A model generated the notes under the pieces. The model was given only the letters and a program-made list of their open reading frames with translations, was not told the DNA's origin and searched no databases. A stretch of 47,365 nt of DNA, taken from Rummeliibacillus sp. POC4. Lineage in GTDB: Bacteria > Bacillota > Bacilli > Bacillales_A > Planococcaceae. The position numbers were made by a program, and so were the translations under genes. The stretch lies in NCBI RefSeq assembly GCF_003576525.1, contig NZ_QWUA01000031.1, positions 1 through 47,365 of the forward strand. Reading direction: 5' to 3'. Positions 16,490-24,503 of the stretch are shown one piece after another; position 1 is the first letter of the stretch, and each line of letters starts with the position of its first letter.

Positions 16490-18154
16490 TTATATTCGAT
16501 AAATTCTAGCTTCATAAGGCTTTAATTTTAGGGCTTTTAATGGATCATGATTCTCTACTTCTTTATTTGATAGCAATAGATTCTTTCTTTCAAAAATAAT
16601 ACCGTCGATTTCATCTGTATTAACTGTTTGTGGTGATAAATTGCTTACAATCATTACTTTTTCATTATTGAGCGTACGTGTATATGCAAAAATACGTTTG
16701 TGTTCACCCAATACTAAATTGTATTCACCATATATAAAAACCTCATTTTCCTTGCGCAAACGAATCATTTCTTTGTAAAAGTTGAGGATTGAATTCGGAT
16801 CTACCTTCTGTTTTTCGACATTGATTTCGGTATAGTTTGGATTTACACCTATCCATGGTTTTCCATCTGTAAATCCTGCATTCGCTTTGTCTGACCATTG
16901 CATTGGAGTACGAGCGTTATCGCGACTGGATGACCAAATGATATTCATCACTTGCTCATGCGTATCACCCATCGCTATACGTTCAGCATAAAAGTTTTTA
17001 TCTTTCACGTCATCATACTCTTCAATAGATGAAAATTTCACATTGGTCATACCAAGCTCTTGACCTTGGTATATAAACGGTGTTCCCTGCATAAAGAAAT
17101 ACATAATGGCTATAGAAGTAGCACTTTCCTTCCAATATTCCTGATCATTCCCCCAAGTGGACACACTTCTAGCAATATCATGATTTTCTATAAATAAGGC
17201 ATTCCAGCCACTACCTTCTAATGCCTTTTGCCAGTTAGTCAGTACTCTTTTTAATCCTGGAATATCTAATTGAATTTCAGCATTCGCATCCCAAAGTGAG
17301 AGATGCTCAAATTGGAAAATCATATTGAATTTCCCTTCATTTTCATCTACCCATTCACGGATTTCATCAATACCTACTCCATTTGCTTCAGCTACTGTCA
17401 TAATGTCATATTTTGCAAATGTTTCTTTCTTTAATTCATTTAGAAATGTTAAAATCCCTTCGACATTCATATATTTTTCCCATGCAGGTACATAAGGTAG
17501 ATTTGTTGGATTTGGCATATTAGAGAAAGTCGTGTCCTTTTTGATATGACTAATCGCATCAACTCTAAATCCATCGATTCCTCTATCTAGCCACCACTTA
17601 ATCATTGTATACAATGATTGTCGGACATCTTCATTTTCCCAATTTAAGTCAGGTTGTTTTTTAGAAAATAAGTGTAAATAATATTGTTCTGTCTTTTGAT
17701 CGAATTCCCATGCAGAACCACCAAAAATACTCTCCCAGTTATTTGGCTCCTTTCCATTAACTGAATCTCGCCAAATATACCAATTTCTTTTGTCATTTTG
17801 TTTGGAAGATCTTGACTCTATAAACCAGGGATGTTCATCGCTTGTATGATTAATGACAAGGTCAATAATGAGTTTCATCTTACGTTTATGGATTTCATCT
17901 AATAACCTATTAAAGTCTTCCATTGTTCCGTACTCTTCCATAATATCTACATAACTACTAATATCATACCCATTATCATCATTTGGAGATTGATAAACGG
18001 GACAAATCCATATTACATCTATACCTAAATCTTGTAAGTAATCTAGTCTTGAAAGTAACCCTCTTAAATCTCCTATGCCATCATTATTCGAATCTTGGAA
18101 ACTCCGCGGATATACTTGATAAGCGACCGCTTCTTTCCACCAAGCTCTTTTCAT
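16490..18154 (-). CDS. malL: GH13_31 alpha-glucosidase, likely alpha-1,4-preferring
   Basis: A 554-residue intracellular (no signal peptide) GH13 enzyme. The (beta/alpha)8 signature regions give nucleophile Asp199 in GFRVDAISH, acid/base Glu256 in VAEANG, and Asp326 in FIENHD. A Ca2+-site-like DSNNDGIGDL (21-30) is typical of subfamily 31. The residue after the nucleophile is Ala200; published work on this subfamily links Val here to alpha-1,6 and Thr/Ala to alpha-1,4 specificity, so a maltase-like preference is inferred. It is the last gene of the importer operon, 19 bp after the LacI gene, and converges on pgi. It cleaves imported oligosaccharides to glucose. Confidence 0.88.
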   Translation of the reverse strand: MKRAWWKEAVAYQVYPRSFQDSNNDGIGDLRGLLSRLDYLQDLGIDVIWICPVYQSPNDDNGYDISSYVDIMEEYGTMEDFNRLLDEIHKRKMKLIIDLVINHTSDEHPWFIESRSSKQNDKRNWYIWRDSVNGKEPNNWESIFGGSAWEFDQKTEQYYLHLFSKKQPDLNWENEDVRQSLYTMIKWWLDRGIDGFRVDAISHIKKDTTFSNMPNPTNLPYVPAWEKYMNVEGILTFLNELKKETFAKYDIMTVAEANGVGIDEIREWVDENEGKFNMIFQFEHLSLWDANAEIQLDIPGLKRVLTNWQKALEGSGWNALFIENHDIARSVSTWGNDQEYWKESATSIAIMYFFMQGTPFIYQGQELGMTNVKFSSIEEYDDVKDKNFYAERIAMGDTHEQVMNIIWSSSRDNARTPMQWSDKANAGFTDGKPWIGVNPNYTEINVEKQKVDPNSILNFYKEMIRLRKENEVFIYGEYNLVLGEHKRIFAYTRTLNNEKVMIVSNLSPQTVNTDEIDGIIFERKNLLLSNKEVENHDPLKALKLKPYEARIYRI

Positions 18155-18173
18155 AGGTCACCTCATTTAATGT

Positions 18174-19205
18174 CTATTTTTCAAACTTAATACTTTTACA
18201 TGAATTACGTTCAATTAGGGTTGTTGGCACAAAATGATGTTTTATCGTTATTTGATCAGATCCAACTTGTTCATATAAATAATTTGCTGCCTCAAAACCC
18301 AATTCAAATATCGAGATATCCACTGTCGTTAATGGAGGCTTTACATACTCAGAGAGAGCATGGTTATTAAAACTTACAATTGAAATGTCTTCTGGAACAT
18401 TTATAGATAAATCCTCTAAATAGCGAATAATTTCATATGCAACTAAATCATCATGAGCGATAATGGCTGTTGGTGGCATATCTAGCTTCATTAATTCTTG
18501 GATACTTTTAATGCCTTTTGTTTTAAAGTCTTCATCTCTAATAAAATACTCATCAATAAAGTATAGATTCTTTTCCTTTAAACCCTGTTTATATCCCTCT
18601 AAACGATCTAAAGAAACAACAAAATCGATATCCCCACCAACAAATGCAATATGTTGGTGCCCTAATTTTTCAAGATAATTCACCATATTCTTGGAGATTG
18701 TTTTATTATCATTATCTATATATGAAATTTCCTTTTCGTTTTCATATGGACGCCCTACCATTGTGAATGGAAATTTTACTTCTTTTAAATATGCCATCGT
18801 ACGATCATTGACTCGAGAATAGAGCAAGATGATTCCATCTACTTTTTTCCCTTGTACCATCGACACTACTTCCTTATATATCTCTTCTTCTGTACCACCA
18901 GTAGACAAATAAATTCCATATTGGTTTGAATGAGCGCTTGAGCAAATACCTCTTATTACTTCTGGGAAGAATGGATTCTGAAAAGCAAGAGATGTCGAAT
19001 GGGACATAATTACACCTATTGTATTTGTCCTTTTCGCAGCTAAATTTCTTGCTTGAAAGTTGGGATAATACTTTAAGCGTTCCATCACTTCCCTTACCCT
19101 GCGTTTTGTTTGTACGCTAATCCTTGGACTATCCGCAATGACACGAGAAACCGTAGAAGGCGAGACATTTGCTTCTTTCGCTACATCAATAATTGTTACT
19201 GCCAA
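18174..19205 (-). CDS. LacI/MalR-family transcriptional regulator
   Basis: A 343-residue LacI-family repressor. The helix-turn-helix and hinge are clear at the N-terminus: TIIDVAKEANVSPSTVSRV, followed by a YYPNFQARNLAAKRT hinge helix segment. Residues 60-340 form a periplasmic-binding-protein-like effector domain (IGVIMSHSTSLAFQNPFFPE; VPEDISIVSFNNH). It lies inside the sugar operon, 21 bp after the permease gene, so it probably regulates the cluster and is autoregulated. Likely targets are the TGCAANCG-type palindromes at 22369, 22410 and 26253. The effector is probably an alpha-glucoside such as maltose. Confidence 0.92.
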   Translation of the reverse strand: MAVTIIDVAKEANVSPSTVSRVIADSPRISVQTKRRVREVMERLKYYPNFQARNLAAKRTNTIGVIMSHSTSLAFQNPFFPEVIRGICSSAHSNQYGIYLSTGGTEEEIYKEVVSMVQGKKVDGIILLYSRVNDRTMAYLKEVKFPFTMVGRPYENEKEISYIDNDNKTISKNMVNYLEKLGHQHIAFVGGDIDFVVSLDRLEGYKQGLKEKNLYFIDEYFIRDEDFKTKGIKSIQELMKLDMPPTAIIAHDDLVAYEIIRYLEDLSINVPEDISIVSFNNHALSEYVKPPLTTVDISIFELGFEAANYLYEQVGSDQITIKHHFVPTTLIERNSCKSIKFEK

Positions 19206-19226
19206 TGGAACATCTTCCTTTCAATA

Positions 19227-20045
19227 TTACTTAACTGCACCTTCTGAAACTCCTTTAATAATTTCTCTTTGTGCTATGAAATAACCGACTATTACCGGTA
19301 TTATGGCTAAAGTGAGACCTGCTAATGCTAAATGCCATTGTTTTGTATATTCCCCAAAGAAGAAGAACATCTTCAATGGTATCGTCTCCATTCCTTGTTG
19401 GTTTATCACTAATGATGGTAATAAATAATCATTCCAAATCCAAATCGTATTTAAAATGGCTACTGTAACTGTTATTGGCTTTAGCATTGGGAAAATAATG
19501 TGCCAAAAAATTTGAAACCTATTTGCTCCATCAATAGTTGCTGCCTCATCTAATGATTTTGGAATAGAATTTAACGCTCCATGATATAAAAAGATTGATA
19601 AACTTGTACCAAAACCTAAATACATAATGATGATTCCGAAACGATTCAGCATTTCGAATTTTCCGAAAATCGTTACAAGTGGTATCATAACAGATTGGAA
19701 AGGAATTAACATAGCTGCTACAAAAATAAAGAAAATTACTGTTGCAACCTTACTTTTCATACGCGACAATGCATAGGCAGCCATTGCAGAAAAGACAATA
19801 ATTACTACTAAACTACAAATTGTAATTAGCAGTGAGTTTCCAAATGTTCTTAAAAAGTCTAATTCCTTAAATGCCTGAATGTAATTATCAAAAGAAAAAG
19901 TGCTTGGTGGTTTTAATGTGTCTGAAAATATTTCTTTCTTAGTTTTAAATGAGTTGACAATCATCAAATAGAAAGGCGATAACCAAATTAGCGCCAGTAG
20001 AATCCCTAATATTTCAATTGGTATTAAATAAGCCTTTTTCATCAC
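19227..20045 (-). CDS. Sugar ABC transporter permease, MalG-like
   Basis: A 272-residue inner-membrane permease with six hydrophobic segments. The EAA loop contacting the ATPase is seen as EAATIDGANRFQIFWHIIFP. This is the CUT1-family MalG/MsmG type. Its ATG overlaps the stop of the MalF-like gene by 4 bp. Together with the MalF-like, MalE-like and MalK-like proteins it forms an alpha-glucoside importer. Confidence 0.93.
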   Translation of the reverse strand: MMKKAYLIPIEILGILLALIWLSPFYLMIVNSFKTKKEIFSDTLKPPSTFSFDNYIQAFKELDFLRTFGNSLLITICSLVVIIVFSAMAAYALSRMKSKVATVIFFIFVAAMLIPFQSVMIPLVTIFGKFEMLNRFGIIIMYLGFGTSLSIFLYHGALNSIPKSLDEAATIDGANRFQIFWHIIFPMLKPITVTVAILNTIWIWNDYLLPSLVINQQGMETIPLKMFFFFGEYTKQWHLALAGLTLAIIPVIVGYFIAQREIIKGVSEGAVK

Positions 20046-20902
20046 ATCTCCACCTCACGTTTCTTGTTTAAATATACTTGCAATAACGCAATTGCTGCTA
20101 CAATGATAAAGAATATAACTGCTTTAGCTTGAGCATATGCCATATTGTATTGTGAAAATGCGGTATTGAAGATTTCCATAGCGACCATTTGAGTAGAATT
20201 GTAAGGTCCGCCACCAGTGAGTGATAGATTTTGATCGTAAAGTTTAAACGTATTTGATAGTGTCAAAAACAAACTAACTGTGAATGCCGGTGCTACTAAT
20301 GGGAAAACAACATACCAAAATCTTTGGAAAACGTTAGCACCATCTATTTCAGCTGCTTCTACTAATTCTTTTGACACACCCTCTAGATACGACACATAAA
20401 TAACCATTATATATCCAGACATTTGCCAACTCATTAAAATCACTAAACCCCAGAAACCTGTCTCAGGAGTTGATAGCCAACCTTGTAATTTTTCACTGCC
20501 GATTATTGACCCGAAGCTAGCAAAGGCTTTCGTGAAAATAAACTGCCAGATAAACCCGAGGATTAATCCCCCTATCAGATTTGGCATAAAAAATATAGTT
20601 CTTAGTATTTTATTTGTCTTTAACTTTGTTGTAACAATAAGAGCTAAAGATAAACCAAACGTATTAATTAATATGATTGAAACAATTGAAAACTTGGTTG
20701 TAAACCAAAGAGAATTTATAAATTCTTTATCATGAAAAAGCTCTATGTAATGCTTAAATCCTACATATTCTTTTACTTGTATTCCATTCCAATCTGTAAA
20801 AGAATAATAAACGCCTACGACTAACGGTGCTACAACAACTACTGCTAATGCGAGTAACGCTGGGAATAAGAAGAACCAATAAGTTAAGTCCTTTTTACGC
20901 AT
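20042..20902 (-). CDS. Sugar ABC transporter permease, MalF-like
   Basis: A 286-residue CUT1-family permease with six membrane segments and the EAA loop EAAEIDGANVFQRFWYVVFP. It is the short MalF form lacking the large periplasmic loop of the E. coli protein, as in Gram-positive MsmF/AmyD. AGGTG lies ahead of the ATG. A 13-bp hairpin without a U-tract separates it from the binding-protein gene upstream. Confidence 0.93.
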   Translation of the reverse strand: MRKKDLTYWFFLFPALLALAVVVVAPLVVGVYYSFTDWNGIQVKEYVGFKHYIELFHDKEFINSLWFTTKFSIVSIILINTFGLSLALIVTTKLKTNKILRTIFFMPNLIGGLILGFIWQFIFTKAFASFGSIIGSEKLQGWLSTPETGFWGLVILMSWQMSGYIMVIYVSYLEGVSKELVEAAEIDGANVFQRFWYVVFPLVAPAFTVSLFLTLSNTFKLYDQNLSLTGGGPYNSTQMVAMEIFNTAFSQYNMAYAQAKAVIFFIIVAAIALLQVYLNKKREVEM

Positions 20903-20927
20903 CTTTTCACCTCCGATATATCAATGA

Positions 20928-20966
20928 ATGACCTTTCATCCTAAATGAATATTGATGAAAGGTCAT
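20928..20966 (-). promoter_or_regulatory. Intra-operon stem-loop between malE-like and malF-like genes
   Basis: A perfect 13-bp inverted repeat (20928-20940 with 20954-20966, 13-nt loop) not followed by a T run on the minus strand. Its position between binding-protein and permease genes suits an mRNA 3'-end stabiliser or partial terminator that sets a high binding-protein to permease ratio. Confidence 0.65.
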
Positions 20967-21027
20967 CCTTTTCCAAAAAGATAATTTCTATAATGGACTT
21001 TACTACCTATTAATGTTGAATAATTTT

Positions 21028-22335
21028 TTATTTACGATTATCTTCCCATGATTTTTTAGTTGTGTTTACAACTTCATCCCATGATGCTTTTTTGCTTAAG
21101 TATTTTTGAATTTGCACACCCAACTCGTCTTGTCCCCAACCTGTTGGATAACCCATAAACGTCCAACCAATTGTTTTACCTTCATTTGCATATTCATAAA
21201 CGGCTTTAGATAGTGGATCTGAGATTTTAGAAGCATCGTATCCACTATAGGCTGGAATAAACTTAAAATCATTGATAACTGTTTCTTTACCTTTTTCAGA
21301 AGTATATAACCAATCTAAGAATTCTTTAGATGCCTCGATTACTTCTTTTTCAGCATTATTGTTAACACCCCAGTACATTGGAATCCCTACTGGAATACTG
21401 TCTTCTTTATACCCTTCTACAGGAATTGGTAAAATTCCAATACCATTGTTTGCAAATTCTTCATCGATTCCAGCGATTGATCCATATATCCAGTTTCCTT
21501 GTTGAATAATTGCTACTTTTTGAAGAGAGAATAATTCTTCAACTTGTTTTGAATAGTCCAAGCTTACAGTAGGTTGAACGGAGTATTGATTTTGCAAATC
21601 TAATATTTTCTTGAATGCATCACCATACTTAAAATCAACCTTTTTAGCATCATAAGCAGTTAAAACATTATTATCGAACTCCGGAGCAAGAAATGTATTT
21701 GATAAATGTAGACCCGTTACCCATGTTTCTTTACCAGGTAATGCAAATACAGATTGAATTCCTAATTCTTTTTTCTTGCTATCTAATTCTTTTACAGCTT
21801 TTTCTAACGAAGCGTAATCCGTAATTGTCGTCGGATCAATTCCTGCTTTTTTGAAGATATTTTTATTGTATATAAATCCGTAACCTTCTTGATTGTATGG
21901 AACACCTAGCACTTTCCCATCTAATGTTACTCCATCAAGTGTTCCTTCTAATGCAGCACCTGCAGCTCCTGAATCCGATAGATCCGCTAGCTTATCCTGC
22001 CAATCTGCCACATCTTGTGGTCCACCGATATTATAAATGGATGGTTCCTTACCCGAAGCAAATTTTGAGCGAAGAGCTGCGCCGTAATCCTCTCCTCCAC
22101 CAACAGTTGTAATGTTAATTTTTACATCTTTATGTTCGTTTTCATAATCTTTCGCTACTTTTTCAAATTGATCTTTAAACTCCACTTTAAACTGGAACAC
22201 GTCAATCGTGACTTGCTTATTTTTTGATCCTGATGTCCCCTCATTTGATGAATCTTCGTTAGAACCACACCCCGTTAAAATCCCCGTAATCCCTAGTGAC
22301 ATAGCTAAGAGCCCTGCACGCCATTTGTTTTTCAC
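21028..22335 (-). CDS. Sugar-binding lipoprotein of ABC importer, MalE-like
   Basis: A 435-residue extracellular solute-binding lipoprotein (family 1). The signal peptide runs from the basic VKNKWR through a hydrophobic stretch to the lipobox LTGC, with Cys23 lipidated. A Ser/Gly/Asn-rich linker precedes the binding domain (QVTIDVFQFKVEFKDQFEKV onward, ending in a Trp-rich stretch). The start is GTG 22335: an ATG 16 codons upstream is in frame, but that stretch contains the palindromic operator and would spoil the signal peptide. It carries two LacI-type operators in front and so has its own regulated promoter. Ligand probably maltose, isomaltose or related alpha-glucosides. Confidence 0.93.
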   Translation of the reverse strand: MKNKWRAGLLAMSLGITGILTGCGSNEDSSNEGTSGSKNKQVTIDVFQFKVEFKDQFEKVAKDYENEHKDVKINITTVGGGEDYGAALRSKFASGKEPSIYNIGGPQDVADWQDKLADLSDSGAAGAALEGTLDGVTLDGKVLGVPYNQEGYGFIYNKNIFKKAGIDPTTITDYASLEKAVKELDSKKKELGIQSVFALPGKETWVTGLHLSNTFLAPEFDNNVLTAYDAKKVDFKYGDAFKKILDLQNQYSVQPTVSLDYSKQVEELFSLQKVAIIQQGNWIYGSIAGIDEEFANNGIGILPIPVEGYKEDSIPVGIPMYWGVNNNAEKEVIEASKEFLDWLYTSEKGKETVINDFKFIPAYSGYDASKISDPLSKAVYEYANEGKTIGWTFMGYPTGWGQDELGVQIQKYLSKKASWDEVVNTTKKSWEDNRK

Positions 22336-22368
22336 TTTTTCTCTACCCCTTTGTGATAAATTTTCATT

Positions 22369-22382
22369 TGCAAGCGTTTGCA
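22369..22382. promoter_or_regulatory. LacI/MalR-type operator upstream of the malE-like gene (proximal)
   Basis: TGCAAGCGTTTGCA, a near-perfect palindrome around a central CG, 33 bp before the GTG start. The same core occurs at 26253. It also resembles a CcpA cre site, so catabolite control cannot be excluded. Confidence 0.65.
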
Positions 22383-22409
22383 TAATTAATATAAAAAAAT
22401 AATTCAAAA

Positions 22410-22425
22410 TGCGAAAACGTTTGCA
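22410..22425. promoter_or_regulatory. LacI/MalR-type operator upstream of the malE-like gene (distal)
   Basis: TGCGAAAACGTTTGCA with AAACGTTT at its core, centred 43 bp (about four helical turns) from the proximal operator. The left half is degenerate. Confidence 0.5.
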
Positions 22426-22474
22426 CATAATGAATTATTTAAATCCTAACATATTGCTATTTATATAACAATAT

Positions 22475-23572
22475 CTAATTTATGCGCAATTCTGTTTTTT
22501 TATCAAAGAAATGTGCATATTTTAGTTGGAATACTAGATTAATATAATCCCCAGGATGAACTGTTTTAGCAGAGTCAATTTTTCCTACAAAATTCTGTCC
22601 TTCCAAGTTTGCATATATCATTTGTTCCGCTCCTGTTAGTTCAGCTACTTCAATTTGTGTTTCAACAATATAATCATCATTACTTACAGAGTTGTTTTTC
22701 TCATTGCTTATATGTTCTGAACGAATCCCCATGAAAACTTCTTCACCATTGTAATTTTGTAATATTGACTGAAATTCTGTTGGCAATGGTATAGTTTTTT
22801 CACCAATTTGAATAGAACCTGATTGATAAACTCCTGTAAAAAAGTTCATAGCAGGTGAACCAATAAATCCTCCGACAAAAACATTTGCAGGTGCATCATA
22901 CACTTCCTTTGGCGTACCAATTTGTTGGATAACCCCATCCTTCATGATGACAATTCTTGTTGCCATTGTCATTGCTTCTGTTTGGTCATGTGTAACATAA
23001 ATGGTTGTCGGCTTTAATCGGTTATGTAGCTTAATAATTTCTGTGCGCATTTGTACACGTAATTTTGAATCTAAATTGGATAATGGTTCATCCATTAAAA
23101 ATATTTTAGCATCACGAGCTATTGCACGACCTAATGCAACACGCTGACGTTGACCACCTGATAATGCTTTTGGTTTTCTGTTTAAATATGGTTCTAAATC
23201 TAAAATTGCTGCAACTTCTTTCACTCTTTTTTCAATTTCCTTTTTTGGGACTTTACGCATTTTCAATCCAAAAGCCATGTTATCAAACACTGTCAAATGT
23301 GGATATAAAGCATAATTTTGAAATACCATTGCAATATCACGATCTTTTGGTGGAACTTCATTCATACGCTTCCCATCGATTAAAAACTCTCCTTCTGAGA
23401 TTTCTTCTAAACCAGCGATCATTCTTAAAGTTGTACTTTTTCCACAGCCAGATGGTCCAACAAAAACGATGAATTCTTCATCTTCTACATCTAGATTAAA
23501 ATCTGATACGGCCTTTAGCTTTGTCTTATTATCATATATTTTCGAAATTCCTTTTAATTTTAAAGTTGCCAT
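22475..23572 (-). CDS. Sugar ABC transporter ATPase, MalK/MsmK-like
   Basis: A 365-residue ATPase energising the importer. Walker A GPSGCGKST at 39-47, signature LSGGQRQRV at 137-145, Walker B IFLMDEP at 157-163, switch His195 in THDQTEAM, and a C-terminal OB-fold/TOBE regulatory domain (about 240-365) as in MalK/MsmK/UgpC. Its start lies within the last 13 bp of the glucokinase gene, so the two are translationally linked. It is followed by the separately regulated binding-protein gene. Confidence 0.94.
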   Translation of the reverse strand: MATLKLKGISKIYDNKTKLKAVSDFNLDVEDEEFIVFVGPSGCGKSTTLRMIAGLEEISEGEFLIDGKRMNEVPPKDRDIAMVFQNYALYPHLTVFDNMAFGLKMRKVPKKEIEKRVKEVAAILDLEPYLNRKPKALSGGQRQRVALGRAIARDAKIFLMDEPLSNLDSKLRVQMRTEIIKLHNRLKPTTIYVTHDQTEAMTMATRIVIMKDGVIQQIGTPKEVYDAPANVFVGGFIGSPAMNFFTGVYQSGSIQIGEKTIPLPTEFQSILQNYNGEEVFMGIRSEHISNEKNNSVSNDDYIVETQIEVAELTGAEQMIYANLEGQNFVGKIDSAKTVHPGDYINLVFQLKYAHFFDKKTELRIN

Positions 23573-24498
23573 GTCTTTACACTCCCTTTTCTGTATTGCA
23601 AGAGTTTTGAGCGATCAATGACTAATAATGCAGCACCAAGCATTCCTGCCTCATTTCCAAAGACTGCTTTTTTAATTTCTAAAGGTTTTAATTTTAATGG
23701 TTCTACTTCAGTAAGAAGAAAACTCCACCAATCATCAGATGATTCAGAAACTCCTCCACCTATAACAACACAATCCATATCTAAAATTGCCTGTAAATTA
23801 GATATGACAATAGCGAAATCGGTAAGGAAAGCATTGCGAACAGCTATTGCACCTTTGTGGCCATTTGCTGCCATCTTAAATAATTCATGTGGAGTTACCA
23901 ATTCCTCAGTTTTGGGATCTATAACATTATTATTTAATATTAACCTTCTTAAAGCAGTCCCAGAAACATATTCTTCACTGCAACCATATCGTCCACAGCC
24001 ACAAAGAATACCATTAGGATACAAAATCATATGACCAATTTCTCCACCACCACCGTGCGCACCATTCATAACATTTCCATCAATAATTATTCCGCCACCC
24101 AATTTAGTTCCTACTGTTAAACAAACCACTCGACGATAATCCTTTGCAGAGCCAAGATATGACTCAGCTAGTGCTGCACAATTTGCATCGTTATTTATTT
24201 CTACACGAATTCCTGTAGCAGCTTGTAATTGTTTCTTTACATGAGTCCCTTTCCAGCCGGGTAATTCGGTTTCAAAAGTGACTATTCCTTCTTCACTATC
24301 TACCATCCCTCTCGTTCCTATACCAATCCCTATTAAATTAGGAAATTGTTTTTGTACCTCGAGAATTTTCTCTTCTAAATAAGGGTATAAAGGTAATTTT
24401 GTTGGAATCGTCGTATCAGCTATAACTTCACCAGTCTCACTTACAACACCTATACGTATTTTAGTTCCACCAATATCAACACCTAGTACTAGGCTCAT
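23560..24498 (-). CDS. ROK-family glucokinase
   Basis: A 312-residue ROK sugar kinase phosphorylating glucose with ATP. ATP-binding start LGVDIGGTKIRIG; sugar-binding/catalytic Asp104 in NNDANCAALAE; GEIGH (152-156) followed by the ROK zinc motif CGCGRYGCSE (Cys166, 168, 173). There is no N-terminal HTH, so it is an enzyme rather than a ROK repressor. It sits between an alpha-glucosidase gene (5 bp) and the MalK-like gene (13-bp overlap); its ribosome binding site GGAGGGG is inside the end of the glucosidase gene. It traps glucose released by the two glucosidases. Fructokinase or N-acetyl-sugar kinase activity is possible but less likely. Confidence 0.9.
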   Translation of the reverse strand: MSLVLGVDIGGTKIRIGVVSETGEVIADTTIPTKLPLYPYLEEKILEVQKQFPNLIGIGIGTRGMVDSEEGIVTFETELPGWKGTHVKKQLQAATGIRVEINNDANCAALAESYLGSAKDYRRVVCLTVGTKLGGGIIIDGNVMNGAHGGGGEIGHMILYPNGILCGCGRYGCSEEYVSGTALRRLILNNNVIDPKTEELVTPHELFKMAANGHKGAIAVRNAFLTDFAIVISNLQAILDMDCVVIGGGVSESSDDWWSFLLTEVEPLKLKPLEIKKAVFGNEAGMLGAALLVIDRSKLLQYRKGSVKTWQL

Positions 24499-24503
24499 TC
24501 TAG

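Noticed and set aside
22336-22428. Upstream ATG start for the sugar-binding lipoprotein
   Set aside because: The extension runs through the palindromic operator and would bury the signal peptide; the GTG at 22335 gives a normal lipoprotein signal.
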